This document shows positions 1 to 7,439 of a stretch of DNA of 57,533 nucleotides, in pieces. Under the pieces are notes generated by a model that was not told where the DNA came from, searched no databases, and saw only the letters and a program-made list of their open reading frames with translations. Within the stretch, counting starts at the first letter, position 1. Every line of letters starts with the position of its first letter. A program made the translations under genes and the position numbers. Source of the DNA: JBJGXI01 sp045635475 (lineage in GTDB: Bacteria > Bacillota > Bacilli > Bacillales > Amphibacillaceae); contig NZ_JBJGXI010000035.1 in NCBI RefSeq assembly GCF_045635475.1, positions 1 to 57,533 of the forward strand, written 5' to 3'.

Positions 1-180
1 AACATGAAGAGCAATCCCCTTAGTAGCGGAGGAAATCCACTTCGACTCCTGCGGGACTAGCGGCATAAGCGAGACCCCGAAAACATGAGTTCGAGGCTCA
101 TTAGCCCCCCGCGGAAAGCGAAGTGGATTTCCGAAGCGGTGCAAGCACTCTCCAAGTTACGACGCATTTCACTTCAACTA
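1..180. repeat. Dispersed palindromic intergenic repeat, copy 1
   Basis: The arms GGAAATCCACTTCG (about 30-43) and CGAAGTGGATTTCC (about 120-133) are exact reverse complements and enclose a GC-rich centre. The conserved tail reads gcggtgcaagcactctcc and then a GTTACGACG motif. The same unit recurs near 21.6-21.9 kb, with rearranged or partial copies near 4.1, 4.9 and 53.3 kb. It codes for nothing I recognise. The far left end lies at the window edge, so the copy may continue outside. Confidence 0.75.
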
Positions 181-354
181 TGGCACTAGTAAGCACCAAA
201 GTTTACGGGAAAGAGTTTTTTATTTTACTCTAATCTCATTTAATTCACTTCAGGATGTTTATCCATTACAATGGAAACAAAGATATAAGAATTCAAATGT
301 CTAACGTGTATTAAAAGTTAACGTCTGGATATTTACTATAAAGGAAGATATTAT

Positions 355-633
355 ATGAGCAATTTTTTCTCCATCTTTAGTCGAGATAAAAAGAAAATAA
401 AGTTTTGTGCAACTAATTTAGATTTATTCTATGATGACGAAGCATTAGACTTAGTGGAAGCTTTTGCTGAAGACAACGATATAGAGATTGTTGAAATGCA
501 TTGCTTAGATAACTGTGAGGAATGCCCATTTTCCCCATATGCTGTCTATGGTCGAAAAAAAATCTTTGCAGAAACCCCTGAACAAGTTCTCGTTGAAATT
601 AAGCAATTAATTGAAACTGAAGATACTGACTAA
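355..633 (+). CDS. DUF1450 (YuzB-like) small cysteine-containing protein
   Basis: A 92-residue protein with four cysteines, at residue 18 (FCATN) and in the cluster HCLDNCEEC (residues 50, 54 and 57). The spacing resembles the DUF1450/YuzB family of small thioredoxin-like or iron-sulfur-like proteins found in Bacillaceae, whose function is not established. The ATG at 355 has an AAGGA ribosome site about nine bases upstream. The glycosylase gene starts 14 bases after its stop with its own AAAAGGAG site, so the two are probably co-transcribed. Family assignment rests on the cysteine pattern and the ETPEQVLVEI tail; a metal-binding or redox role is inference. Confidence 0.7.
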   Translation: MSNFFSIFSRDKKKIKFCATNLDLFYDDEALDLVEAFAEDNDIEIVEMHCLDNCEECPFSPYAVYGRKKIFAETPEQVLVEIKQLIETEDTD

Positions 634-647
634 AAGGAGCTCGTATC

Positions 648-1262
648 ATGGAAACGGAAATTAACATAACTAACTATCCACCACTATTACAAACCTTTTA
701 TCAAAAACCTACATTAATTCTTGCTAAGTCTCTCCTTGGCTGTTTGCTAATTAAGCAGACACCTGAGGGGACAACTGCAGGAGTTATAACAGAAACAGAA
801 GCTTACCTCGGGCCTGATGATCGTGCAGCACATAGTTTCGGTAACCGTAGAACGAAACGGACAGAAATAATGTTTGGTGAACCTGGAATGACATATACCT
901 ATTCCATGCACACGCATTGCCTCTTTAATGTAGTAAGTGGACCTGTTCATAGACCCGAAGCGGTATTAATCCGTTCGGTTGAACCTTTCTTCAATCTTGA
1001 TCTAATAAGCAACAGAAGACAAAAAGTAAAAACGATGCAGCAATGGACAAATGGACCTGGAAAACTAACAAAGGCCATGGGTATCACGATGGGTGATTAT
1101 GGTCACCAGTTAGACAGTCCACCATTATGGATTGCCCCTCGATTAGATGCAGATAGCTTTGAAATTGCATCTGGTCCAAGAATAGGTATAGATAATGCAG
1201 GTGAAGCCAGGGACTACCCTTGGCGTTTTTGGATTACTGGAAATCAGTTCATTTCTAAATAG
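648..1262 (+). CDS. 3-methyladenine DNA glycosylase (AAG/MPG family)
   Basis: A 204-residue protein matching the alkyladenine DNA glycosylase family, which removes alkylated purines by flipping the base and hydrolysing the glycosidic bond. Visible signatures are VITETEAYLGPDDRAAHS, holding the catalytic glutamate, then RTKRTEIMFGEPGMTYTYSM with the family MFG-PG-Y pattern, and FNVVSG. NGPGKLTKAMGI and the C-terminal GPRIGI are also typical. Length fits the bacterial form (about 195-210 residues). The start is the ATG at 648 behind AAAAGGAGCTCGTATC. It lies immediately downstream of the DUF1450 gene. No terminator is obvious after the stop. The equivalent B. subtilis protein is YxlJ. Confidence 0.92.
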   Translation: METEINITNYPPLLQTFYQKPTLILAKSLLGCLLIKQTPEGTTAGVITETEAYLGPDDRAAHSFGNRRTKRTEIMFGEPGMTYTYSMHTHCLFNVVSGPVHRPEAVLIRSVEPFFNLDLISNRRQKVKTMQQWTNGPGKLTKAMGITMGDYGHQLDSPPLWIAPRLDADSFEIASGPRIGIDNAGEARDYPWRFWITGNQFISK

Positions 1263-1642
1263 TACCGCGGTCGCTAAGGATATGTAATTTCGTTGTTTAT
1301 GATTAACAAATTCCTTATTTTATCTACAAAAACCTCAGACAAGCGCCAATTTCTTGCTTGTCCATTTTCTTAAGAACTTCCCCTTCTTCTGCGTAAACAT
1401 CCGGAAAACCCATTCATATCAAGCGATTCAACTTCTTTTCTACACTCAAATAAATTGTTGAAAAAGGAAACATTGTTAGGATTATTAACAAAACAGTAGC
1501 ATTATTTAAGTTACTGTAGTTGAATACGCTCAATCCTCTCTTATCGTGTTTAATGCCATTTAATCAAGATATTACTGGTTTGCGCATTTTGTGATAGCCA
1601 CTTATGATTATACATGGAACATAAAAGCATATTAAAACGTAA
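1263..1642. other. Intergenic region before ectA
   Basis: This 380-bp gap holds the ectA promoter at its right end. On the minus strand at about 1335-1415 there is a short open stretch that reads like degraded coding sequence (a peptide containing VYAEEGEVLKKMDKQEIG), preceded by stops and lacking a ribosome site. It could be the remnant of a lost gene. I see nothing else. Confidence 0.4.
1580..1608 (+). promoter_or_regulatory. Candidate sigma-A promoter of ectABC
   Basis: TTGCGC (1580-1585) and TATGAT (1603-1608) are separated by exactly 17 bases, about 35 bases before the ectA start region. The -10 has five of six consensus bases and the -35 four of six. Confidence 0.55.
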
Positions 1643-2173
1643 TTGAAGGGAGAATTTATCATTAATAGTCAAATTGCAACTGCACCAACAGATACTATTA
1701 CGTTAAGTAAACCCACGGTAGAAGATGGTGCAGCAATGTGGGAACTAGTTAACAATTCTACGCTTGATCAAAACTCACCGTATAAGTACATCATGATGGC
1801 TGAGTTTTTTGCCGAGACGTGTGTTGTTGCCAAAGAAAATGATAAACTTGTTGGTTTTGTGACCGCCTTTATACCTCCTAAACGAAATGACGCTATTTTT
1901 GTTTGGCAAGTAGGAGTAGATTCCTCACAGCGCGGAAAAGGTGTTGCGACGAAGCTAATAAATGAGTTGCTTACACGAGACGCATGTAATGATGTTCGTT
2001 TTATTGAAGCAACAGTTACTCCATCAAACAAAGCGTCCCAATCATTGTTTAAACGACTAGCTCGAGATCATGATACCCAATGTGTTGTGAATGAGTGTTT
2101 TGCTGAAGACTTGTTTCCAACAGACGGTCATGAAGAAGAACTAAATTTTCGAGTTGGACCTATTAAAAAATAG
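1643..2173 (+). CDS. ectA: L-2,4-diaminobutyrate N-acetyltransferase (ectoine biosynthesis)
   Basis: EctA is a GNAT-fold enzyme that acetylates L-2,4-diaminobutyrate with acetyl-CoA, the second step of ectoine synthesis. The sequence shows KPTVEDGAAMWELVNNS near the N terminus and the acetyl-CoA loop VDSSQRGKGVATKLI, followed by ATVTPSN as in EctA proteins. Length (about 170-176 residues) is normal, and ectB and ectC follow in order. The start is odd. The first in-frame start is TTG at 1643, with no ribosome site before it. A good AAGGGAG lies inside the frame at 1646-1652, five bases before ATC (1658) and eight before ATT (1661). No in-frame ATG or GTG occurs before the conserved region. Initiation at ATT is therefore plausible; the coordinate given is the conventional TTG. 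Confidence 0.93.
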   Translation: MKGEFIINSQIATAPTDTITLSKPTVEDGAAMWELVNNSTLDQNSPYKYIMMAEFFAETCVVAKENDKLVGFVTAFIPPKRNDAIFVWQVGVDSSQRGKGVATKLINELLTRDACNDVRFIEATVTPSNKASQSLFKRLARDHDTQCVVNECFAEDLFPTDGHEEELNFRVGPIKK

Positions 2174-2183
2174 CATTTTAATT

Positions 2184-2213
2184 AATCTGCACAAATTCTT
2201 TTATGTGCAGATT
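2184..2213 (+). other. Stem-loop between ectA and ectB
   Basis: Arms AATCTGCACA (2184-2193) and TGTGCAGATT (2204-2213) form a perfect 10-bp stem with a 10-base loop, 10 bases after the ectA stop. No T-run follows, so it is more likely an mRNA-stability or partial-attenuation element than a full terminator. Confidence 0.6.
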
Positions 2214-2256
2214 CCTAATGCAAATAAACATAAAACCTTTTTGAGAAAAAATTAAG

Positions 2257-2281
2257 GTTTAACCCCAAAATAAAAGGGTAT
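2257..2281 (+). promoter_or_regulatory. Sigma-B-type promoter upstream of ectB
   Basis: GTTTAA (2257-2262) and GGGTAT (2276-2281) are separated by 13 bases. This is an exact match to the Bacillus general-stress sigma-B consensus (GTTTAA, 12-15 bases, GGGTAT). It lies about 50 bases before the ectB start, which would let ectBC be induced separately from ectA. Confidence 0.65.
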
Positions 2282-2331
2282 ATATTCATCGTGAACTATG
2301 CGGTGCGGAAAAATCTAAGGAGGAAAAATAC

Positions 2332-3606
2332 TTGAGTATAAATAATATGGACATTTTTGAAAATTTGGAGTCACAGGTACGTAGTTATTGCAGAAACTTC
2401 CCTACTGTGTTTACAAAGGCCAAAGGACACAAAATGTGGGATGAAGCAGGAACTGAATACATTGATTTCTTTTCAGGTGCAGGAGCACTTAACTATGGAC
2501 ACAACGATCCTAGAATGAAATCAAAGTTAATTGAATATATTTCTGATGATGGCATTACTCATTCTCTAGACATGGCCTCTACAGCTAAAGCAGCGTTTAT
2601 GGCTAAATTTAATGACGTTATTCTTAAGCCACGTAACATGGATTATAAGATCATGTTCCCTGGACCTACTGGAACAAATACAGTTGAAAGTGCGTTAAAG
2701 CTAGCTCGTAAGGTGACAGGACGTACGGATGTCATTAGTTTTACGAACGGTTTCCACGGTATGACAATCGGTTCCTTATCTGTAACAGGAAATTCAATGA
2801 AACGTAAAGGCGCAGGTATTCCTCTACAGAATACTGTAACAATGCCTTATGATAACTATGTCGACAACCACGATACGCTTGAATACCTTGAGCGTTTCTT
2901 AGATGATAGCGGTAGTGGTGTTGCTATTCCAGCTGCAATGATTATTGAAACTGTACAGGGTGAAGGTGGAATTAATGCAGCGCGTTTTGAATGGTTAAGA
3001 AAAATCGAAACGATTTGTAAACGTTGGGGCATTGTTCTCATTATTGATGATGTGCAAGCCGGTGTTGGACGTACAGGTACATTCTTTAGCTTTGAAGAAG
3101 CTGGTATTAAGCCTGATATTATTTGTATGTCTAAATCATTAAGTGGTTATGGTTTACCACTTGCGATTACTTTAATTCGCCCTGAACTTGATAAATTTGC
3201 TCCTGGTGAGCATAATGGAACATTCCGTGGCAATAATCATGCTTTTGTTACAGCAACTGCATCATTAACCTATTGGGAAGATAGTAATTTTGAAAAACAA
3301 ATCAAACACAAATCAGATATTATTTATAAATTTTTACAACACCTTGTAGAAACTTACCCGGAAATCAAAGGTGAAGTGCGTGGTCGAGGATTCATGGTTG
3401 GAATTGCTTGTGACGTAGACGGTCTAGCGCCGAAAATTGCTGCTCAAGCATTTAAACTTGGATTAATTATGGAGACTGCCGGACCAAAAGACGAAGTATT
3501 TAAATTGTTCCCTGCTCTAACCATTGATGAAGCAGATCTTAAAAATGGTCTTAACATCATTGAAGAAAGTATTAAAAGCTTAGTAAAAGAACCAGTAGCG
3601 CAATAA
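2332..3606 (+). CDS. ectB: L-2,4-diaminobutyrate transaminase (ectoine biosynthesis)
   Basis: EctB is a class-III PLP aminotransferase that converts aspartate semialdehyde and glutamate to L-2,4-diaminobutyrate, the first committed step of ectoine synthesis. Family landmarks are FPGPTGTNTVESALKLAR, the FHGMT motif, IIDDVQAGVGRTGTFF with the PLP-contacting Asp, and ICMSKSLSGYGLP with the Schiff-base lysine. At 424 residues it has the normal length. The start is TTG at 2332 because a strong AAGGAGG at 2317-2323 sits eight bases upstream; the ATG at 2347 would be too far from it. It lies between ectA and ectC and probably responds to both the ectA promoter and the sigma-B-type promoter just upstream. 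Confidence 0.96.
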   Translation: MSINNMDIFENLESQVRSYCRNFPTVFTKAKGHKMWDEAGTEYIDFFSGAGALNYGHNDPRMKSKLIEYISDDGITHSLDMASTAKAAFMAKFNDVILKPRNMDYKIMFPGPTGTNTVESALKLARKVTGRTDVISFTNGFHGMTIGSLSVTGNSMKRKGAGIPLQNTVTMPYDNYVDNHDTLEYLERFLDDSGSGVAIPAAMIIETVQGEGGINAARFEWLRKIETICKRWGIVLIIDDVQAGVGRTGTFFSFEEAGIKPDIICMSKSLSGYGLPLAITLIRPELDKFAPGEHNGTFRGNNHAFVTATASLTYWEDSNFEKQIKHKSDIIYKFLQHLVETYPEIKGEVRGRGFMVGIACDVDGLAPKIAAQAFKLGLIMETAGPKDEVFKLFPALTIDEADLKNGLNIIEESIKSLVKEPVAQ

Positions 3607-3628
3607 TTATTACAGGAGGATATCAACT

Positions 3629-4015
3629 ATGAAAGTAATCTCACTAAAAGACGTAATAGGAACTGAGCAAGATGTAGATGGAGGAAATTGGGTCTCAAGA
3701 CGCCTTCTTCTCAAGAAAGATGGTATGGGCTACACTGTAAACCATACAACAATTAAACCTGGTACGGAAACACATATCTGGTATCAAAACCACCTAGAAT
3801 CTGTTTACCTTACTGAAGGCGAAGGTGAAGTTGTTACACTTAGTGACAACAAAGTATGGCCTATAAAAAAAGATGATCTATATGTACTAGATAAACACGA
3901 TGAGCACTTATTGCGCACGAAAGATGGAATGAGCATGATTTGTGTATTCAATCCACCGTTAACTGGTAAAGAAGTACACGATGAGAACGGTGTTTACCCA
4001 GTAGATGAAGATTAA
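3629..4015 (+). CDS. ectC: L-ectoine synthase
   Basis: EctC is a small cupin that cyclises N-gamma-acetyl-diaminobutyrate to ectoine, a cytoplasmic compatible solute made at high salinity. At 128 residues it is the normal size. The family pattern is clear: MKVISLKDVIGTEQDV at the start, HLESVYLTEGEGEVV with a cupin metal-site glutamate, then the LDKHDEHLLR metal-binding histidine region and VFNPPLTGKEVHDENGVYP at the end. The ATG at 3629 has an AGGAGG site ten bases upstream. It is the last gene of the operon, 22 bases after ectB, and is closed by a strong terminator. Confidence 0.96.
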   Translation: MKVISLKDVIGTEQDVDGGNWVSRRLLLKKDGMGYTVNHTTIKPGTETHIWYQNHLESVYLTEGEGEVVTLSDNKVWPIKKDDLYVLDKHDEHLLRTKDGMSMICVFNPPLTGKEVHDENGVYPVDED

Positions 4016-4025
4016 TCATATATTT

Positions 4026-4064
4026 AAACGCATGAGGCGGGAATGATCGCTCTCATGCGTTTTT
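4026..4064 (+). terminator. Rho-independent terminator of ectABC
   Basis: Arms AAACGCATGAG (4026-4036) and CTCATGCGTTT (4052-4062) form a perfect 11-bp stem followed by a short T-run, just after the ectC stop. Confidence 0.9.
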
Positions 4065-4079
4065 AATTTGGCTGTGCTC

Positions 4080-4215
4080 TTAAGCGCAAAACAGCTAAAC
4101 TCCGTCGTAACGTGTTGGATGGTGCTAATACCCGCTCCAGAAATACACTTTGCTTTCCGCGGGGGGCTAGTGAGCCTCCTCGTTACGTCGCATTTTACTT
4201 CAATTATGAAGTTTT
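4080..4215. repeat. Dispersed palindromic repeat, copy 2 (partial, inverted)
   Basis: Contains AACAGCTAAACTCCGTCGTA, the reverse complement of the tail of the copy near 21.9 kb, and the segment CTTTCCGCGGGGGGCTAGTG, also in inverted orientation relative to copy 1. The right part ends in ACGTCGCATTTTACTTCAA. It fills the gap between ectC and mscL. Confidence 0.65.
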
Positions 4216-4243
4216 AAAGTATCAAACTAGACTTTTTAGCTGA

Positions 4244-4753
4244 CTACTTAATCCTTAATTGTGGGCGCTTCCGATTATAATCCCAACGGTCCTCCGTACT
4301 GATCTCTAAATCAGATCCACAATTCGGACATTTGACTGCTTGGGACGGGATTGATAATTTGCAATACGGACAAGGTTTCTTGGTCATCGCTACTCCAGGA
4401 TGTTGATTAGGTTGCTTCCATTTGTTCATCTGACGGATCACGATAAATATTACAAATAGTATAATTATGAACCTGATAAATGAGGTAATGAAGAGACCGT
4501 AGTTTATAGTTGCAGCTCCAGCTTCTTGAGCATCTGAAAGCGATGAATAATAACTTCCATCAAGGGAAAAGAATAAATTGGAGAAGTTCATTTTGGCTAA
4601 CACGATACCGACAGGAGGTAGTAAGACATCGGATACGAATGAATCAATTAAACCGCTAAAGGCAGCTCCTAAAACCATCCCAATTCCCATATCGGCAGCA
4701 TTCCCTTTGATAGCGAATTGTCGAAATTCTTTGAAGAGACCTATTGTAATCAA
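4244..4753 (-). CDS. mscL: Large-conductance mechanosensitive channel with C-terminal zinc ribbon
   Basis: MscL is a homopentameric membrane valve that releases solutes on hypo-osmotic shock. The N-terminal helix and first membrane segment are typical (KEFRQFAIKGNAADMGIGMV, then GAAFSGLIDSFVSDVLLPP), and a second hydrophobic helix lies at about residues 85-107. Instead of the usual short charged tail, residues 128-148 carry two Cys pairs, CPYC and CPNC, a zinc-ribbon pattern, making the protein 169 residues against about 130-150. The start is uncertain. The annotated TTG at 4753 directly abuts the AAGGAG site, while an in-frame ATA nine bases after that site would give the family-like start GLFKEF. 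Its place beside ectABC groups solute synthesis with emergency release. Confidence 0.9.
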   Translation of the reverse strand: MITIGLFKEFRQFAIKGNAADMGIGMVLGAAFSGLIDSFVSDVLLPPVGIVLAKMNFSNLFFSLDGSYYSSLSDAQEAGAATINYGLFITSFIRFIIILFVIFIVIRQMNKWKQPNQHPGVAMTKKPCPYCKLSIPSQAVKCPNCGSDLEISTEDRWDYNRKRPQLRIK

Positions 4754-4854
4754 CTCCTTAACTTTGCCAGTTATATTATCCTATGAATCCATAAGACAAG
4801 CTATGCCACACAAATTTCAAATGAAATAGAATCGATGTTTTAAATTGAAAGGCT

Positions 4855-4980
4855 GTTTATTATTGCGCAAAACAGCCAAAATCCGTCGTAACGTAGTGCT
4901 CTTGATTTCCGCTCCAGGCAGTCGCTTTCCGGAGCGGTGCAAGCACTCTCCAAACTACGACGGATTTCACTTCAAGTGTG
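4855..4980. repeat. Dispersed palindromic repeat, copy 3 (hybrid)
   Basis: The left part (GATTTCCGCTCCAGGCAGTC) matches the first unit of the 21.4-kb block. The right part (gagcggtgcaagcactctcc) matches the second unit and copy 1. The outer arms AAATCCGTCGTA and TACGACGGATTT are inverted repeats. This looks like a recombinant or internally deleted copy. Confidence 0.7.
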
Positions 4981-5067
4981 TAGTTTAAAAGCAACCAACT
5001 TTACTAAAAGCTCCAATTGAAATCAACGGTTAAATAATAGATAATACTGCTGTAAGGAGTGATTAAA

Positions 5068-5502
5068 ATGAGCGGTAAAAAAGTAGATGACTATTTACAG
5101 GAAGGGATTTATGGACCGAGAATCACTAATCCAGGTGAACGAAAGGTTTTTCTAGGTACAATACGAGAACGTGTGATTTTAGGCCTTACGAAAAGACAAG
5201 TGATGAAAAAACAAGGCTTGCAAGAATTAGGACCGCTAATGAAGGAACATTCCAGCGCAAAACTTTTGTTAAATGGTGATCTGAGTTATCAGTATTATAA
5301 ACCGTTTAAAAAATTAGCAACAAAGCATAAAATACCATACACTACAGTTTATAATGAAGAAGCCCCCACTGACTTTGGTATTGTATTCACTGCGAAAGAA
5401 GCTGTCGATAAAGAAGATATTTTATTAGAGGAACCTACGCAATCAGATGAACCCAAGCAAACCAAGGATAATAAGTCCTTCTTTTCTAGGCTCTTTAAGT
5501 AA
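5068..5502 (+). CDS. YueI-like DUF1694 protein
   Basis: A 144-residue soluble protein resembling B. subtilis YueI (DUF1694), whose function is unknown. Recognisable features are GPRITNPGERKVFLGTIRERV near the start, a central region with a Rossmann-like alternation, and a polar lysine/glutamate-rich tail ending in FFSRLFK. The start is the ATG at 5068, eight bases after AAGGAG at 5054-5059; an in-frame GTG at 5059 overlaps that site and is rejected. It stands alone and converges with the aminotransferase gene, with a shared hairpin between the two. Confidence 0.72.
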   Translation: MSGKKVDDYLQEGIYGPRITNPGERKVFLGTIRERVILGLTKRQVMKKQGLQELGPLMKEHSSAKLLLNGDLSYQYYKPFKKLATKHKIPYTTVYNEEAPTDFGIVFTAKEAVDKEDILLEEPTQSDEPKQTKDNKSFFSRLFK

Positions 5503-5508
5503 CAAAAA

Positions 5509-5545
5509 AGAGTAATATTATTCTCGGAAAGAACAATATTACTCT
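5509..5545. terminator. Bidirectional terminator between convergent genes
   Basis: Arms AGAGTAATATT (5509-5519) and AATATTACTCT (5535-5545) form a perfect 11-bp stem. The A-run at 5503-5508 gives a U-run on the minus strand, so termination is strongest for the aminotransferase gene. Confidence 0.85.
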
Positions 5546-5552
5546 AACTATA

Positions 5553-6746
5553 TTAAGTGATGAATTCGTATTGACTTTCGTTTATAACGGTTACTAGACG
5601 TTCCATTCCTAGTTTGATTTTTTCTGGTTCTGCATTAGTAAAATTTAGGCGCATCGTATTTTGCTGTGGATTAGATACATAGAATGGCGCTCCAGGAACA
5701 AAGGCGACCCCGCGATCTACAGCGGTCGATAATAGCTCCGTTGTGTTAACATGCTCAGGCATATTTACCCACAAGAACATGCCACCCTTGGGAATCTGAT
5801 ACTTTATTTGATTCCCTTCTACACTATCTAACAGAGATTTCATCATGTTCATTCGCTCTAAATACGTTTTTCTTAGTGTTGTAATATGACCATCAAAATC
5901 AAAATCCTTCAATAGATGAATCAATGCATGCTGACTAATTGAATTCGTATGCAGGTCTGAAGCTTGCTTAGCTTGAGCCATTAAGCGAATGATTTGATGC
6001 GGTCCTACGATCCAACCAATTCGCATCGCAGGAACCACTGTTTTTGAAAATGTACTTGTATACAGTACCAACCGATTATTATCCATGGAAGCAATCGAAG
6101 GTGGTGATTCGTTTTCATCAAACTGAATCTCACCGTAAGGATCATCTTCAAAAATGACAACATGATATTTATCCGCTAGTTCAAGCAGTTTCTTCCTGCG
6201 TTCCAATGACCATACCTTACCACCAGGATTAGAATAGGTAGGAACAACATAAATACATTTTGGCTTTAATCTCACAATCTTATCTTCGAGATCTTCCTCA
6301 AGCATGCCATCATCATCTGAATCGACTGCTATAATATTTGCCTCATAAGACTCAAACACTTGTAAAGCAGCTAGATAGGTTGGATTCTCCGTTAAGATAA
6401 CATCCCCACGATTAAACATTATTCTTGAAAATAAATCGATTGCCTGCTGTGAACCTGATGTTACTAAAATGTCATCCGGACTACGATGTATACCCTTAGT
6501 AGCCATCCTACTAGCGAGCCTTTCTCGTAACTCCATTACCCCTTCCGTCTCCCCATACTGCAAGTTCTTTCTATCGGATGTTAAGGCCTGATCAAACGCC
6601 CGGCGAATAGCATCTACTGGAAATAAATTTTCATCCGGCAATCCACCAGCAAATGAGATCACATCACCTTTGTTAACAACCTTTAAAATGTCACGGACAG
6701 CTGACGACTTCAAATAGCGGACGCGCTTCGAAAAACCGTACTTCAC
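5553..6746 (-). CDS. PLP-dependent aminotransferase (fold type I, LysN/MocR-catalytic-domain type)
   Basis: A 397-residue class I/II aminotransferase. It shows ISFAGGLPDENLFP at the N terminus, SGSQQAIDLFSRIM for phosphate binding, VVPTYSNPGG, the FEDDPYGE aspartate, and TFSKTVVPAMRIGW with the Schiff-base lysine. These patterns place it with 2-aminoadipate/aromatic aminotransferase-like enzymes related to the catalytic half of MocR regulators, but it has no helix-turn-helix domain. The amino-acid substrate cannot be read from sequence. The start is GTG at 6746 behind a GGTGGGGG stretch. It is monocistronic, with a promoter region containing two TTCTAACA repeats. Confidence 0.85.
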   Translation of the reverse strand: MKYGFSKRVRYLKSSAVRDILKVVNKGDVISFAGGLPDENLFPVDAIRRAFDQALTSDRKNLQYGETEGVMELRERLASRMATKGIHRSPDDILVTSGSQQAIDLFSRIMFNRGDVILTENPTYLAALQVFESYEANIIAVDSDDDGMLEEDLEDKIVRLKPKCIYVVPTYSNPGGKVWSLERRKKLLELADKYHVVIFEDDPYGEIQFDENESPPSIASMDNNRLVLYTSTFSKTVVPAMRIGWIVGPHQIIRLMAQAKQASDLHTNSISQHALIHLLKDFDFDGHITTLRKTYLERMNMMKSLLDSVEGNQIKYQIPKGGMFLWVNMPEHVNTTELLSTAVDRGVAFVPGAPFYVSNPQQNTMRLNFTNAEPEKIKLGMERLVTVINESQYEFIT

Positions 6747-6808
6747 TATCCATCCCCCACCTTTACTTTTTAATTTTATGAAAAATCAGATAATTACGAT
6801 TTTTAATG

Positions 6809-6834
6809 TTCTAACATTGTAACACATTCTAACA
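6809..6834. promoter_or_regulatory. Direct repeat TTCTAACA upstream of the aminotransferase
   Basis: TTCTAACA occurs at 6809-6816 and again at 6827-6834, 18 bases apart and so on nearly the same helix face, about 65-90 bases before the gene start. On the minus strand a TACAAT -10-like hexamer lies between them. This could be a regulator-binding site; no regulator is identified. Confidence 0.35.
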
Positions 6835-7112
6835 AGAATAGGGATAGGTTTAACTATTTTTTAATTAAATTTTTATAAGAAGGGCTAACGTCTTACTTAT
6901 AGGCTCTTTTCGTAATTTTTGTGCTTTAAAAATTGAATTGAATTCTTACCTAATAAGTGGAGGCTAATTCGGCGCCGTAGAAATAATACGCCGTTTCCGC
7001 GTGGGTCAGTGGTAACTGTCTATAGCGAACTTGTCACGACATTGGTGTATCTATTGATTAATCCCTGCAATAGAAGTACTTTCTCTTAAACGCGGCAAAG
7101 TGTAAACATTCA
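6835..7112. other. Gene-free stretch
   Basis: No credible open reading frame, RNA gene or strong hairpin was recognised in this part of the 690-bp gap between the aminotransferase and the ABC operon. Confidence 0.4.
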
Positions 7113-7256
7113 GGCTTAAGCGGCCAAACAAGCACTTATTACGCCTAAAATTTCAGTTCTGATGATTTGACGGCCACCACAGCACTTATTTACCAATAAC
7201 AACCTACTTAACCAATAAAATCAGTAAAATAAGTGCGCTGTTGGCCGCTCAATTCT
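7113..7256. repeat. Three-copy GGCC...AGCACTTATT repeat cluster
   Basis: Two direct copies, GCGGCCAAACAAGCACTTAT at about 7120 and ACGGCCACCACAGCACTTAT at about 7171, are followed by an inverted copy, AATAAGTGCGCTGTTGGCCG, at about 7229-7248. The outer copies can pair as a roughly 20-bp imperfect stem. The region to about 7380 is GC-richer than its surroundings and contains no gene. Confidence 0.65.
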
Positions 7257-7392
7257 AACGATGCCTATTTTGTCACAGATAAAGGCAATGGAGGCCGTCA
7301 AGCGACTCGTCGCCCCGCCCGGCAACAGACCTCTGCTACATAACCGAATCGGAACGGAGACTATCCTACGATGTGGAAAACAGCTTTCTTAC

Positions 7393-7430
7393 AAAAAATC
7401 ACCGTCTATAAGATATAGATCGGTGATTTA
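7393..7430 (-). terminator. Terminator of the ABC importer operon
   Basis: AAATCACCG plus TCTATA pairs with TATAGATCGGTGATTT with one bulged base. The run of A at 7392-7398 gives a U-run on the minus strand just after the ATPase gene. Confidence 0.85.
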
Positions 7431-7439
7431 TTGCACTTA

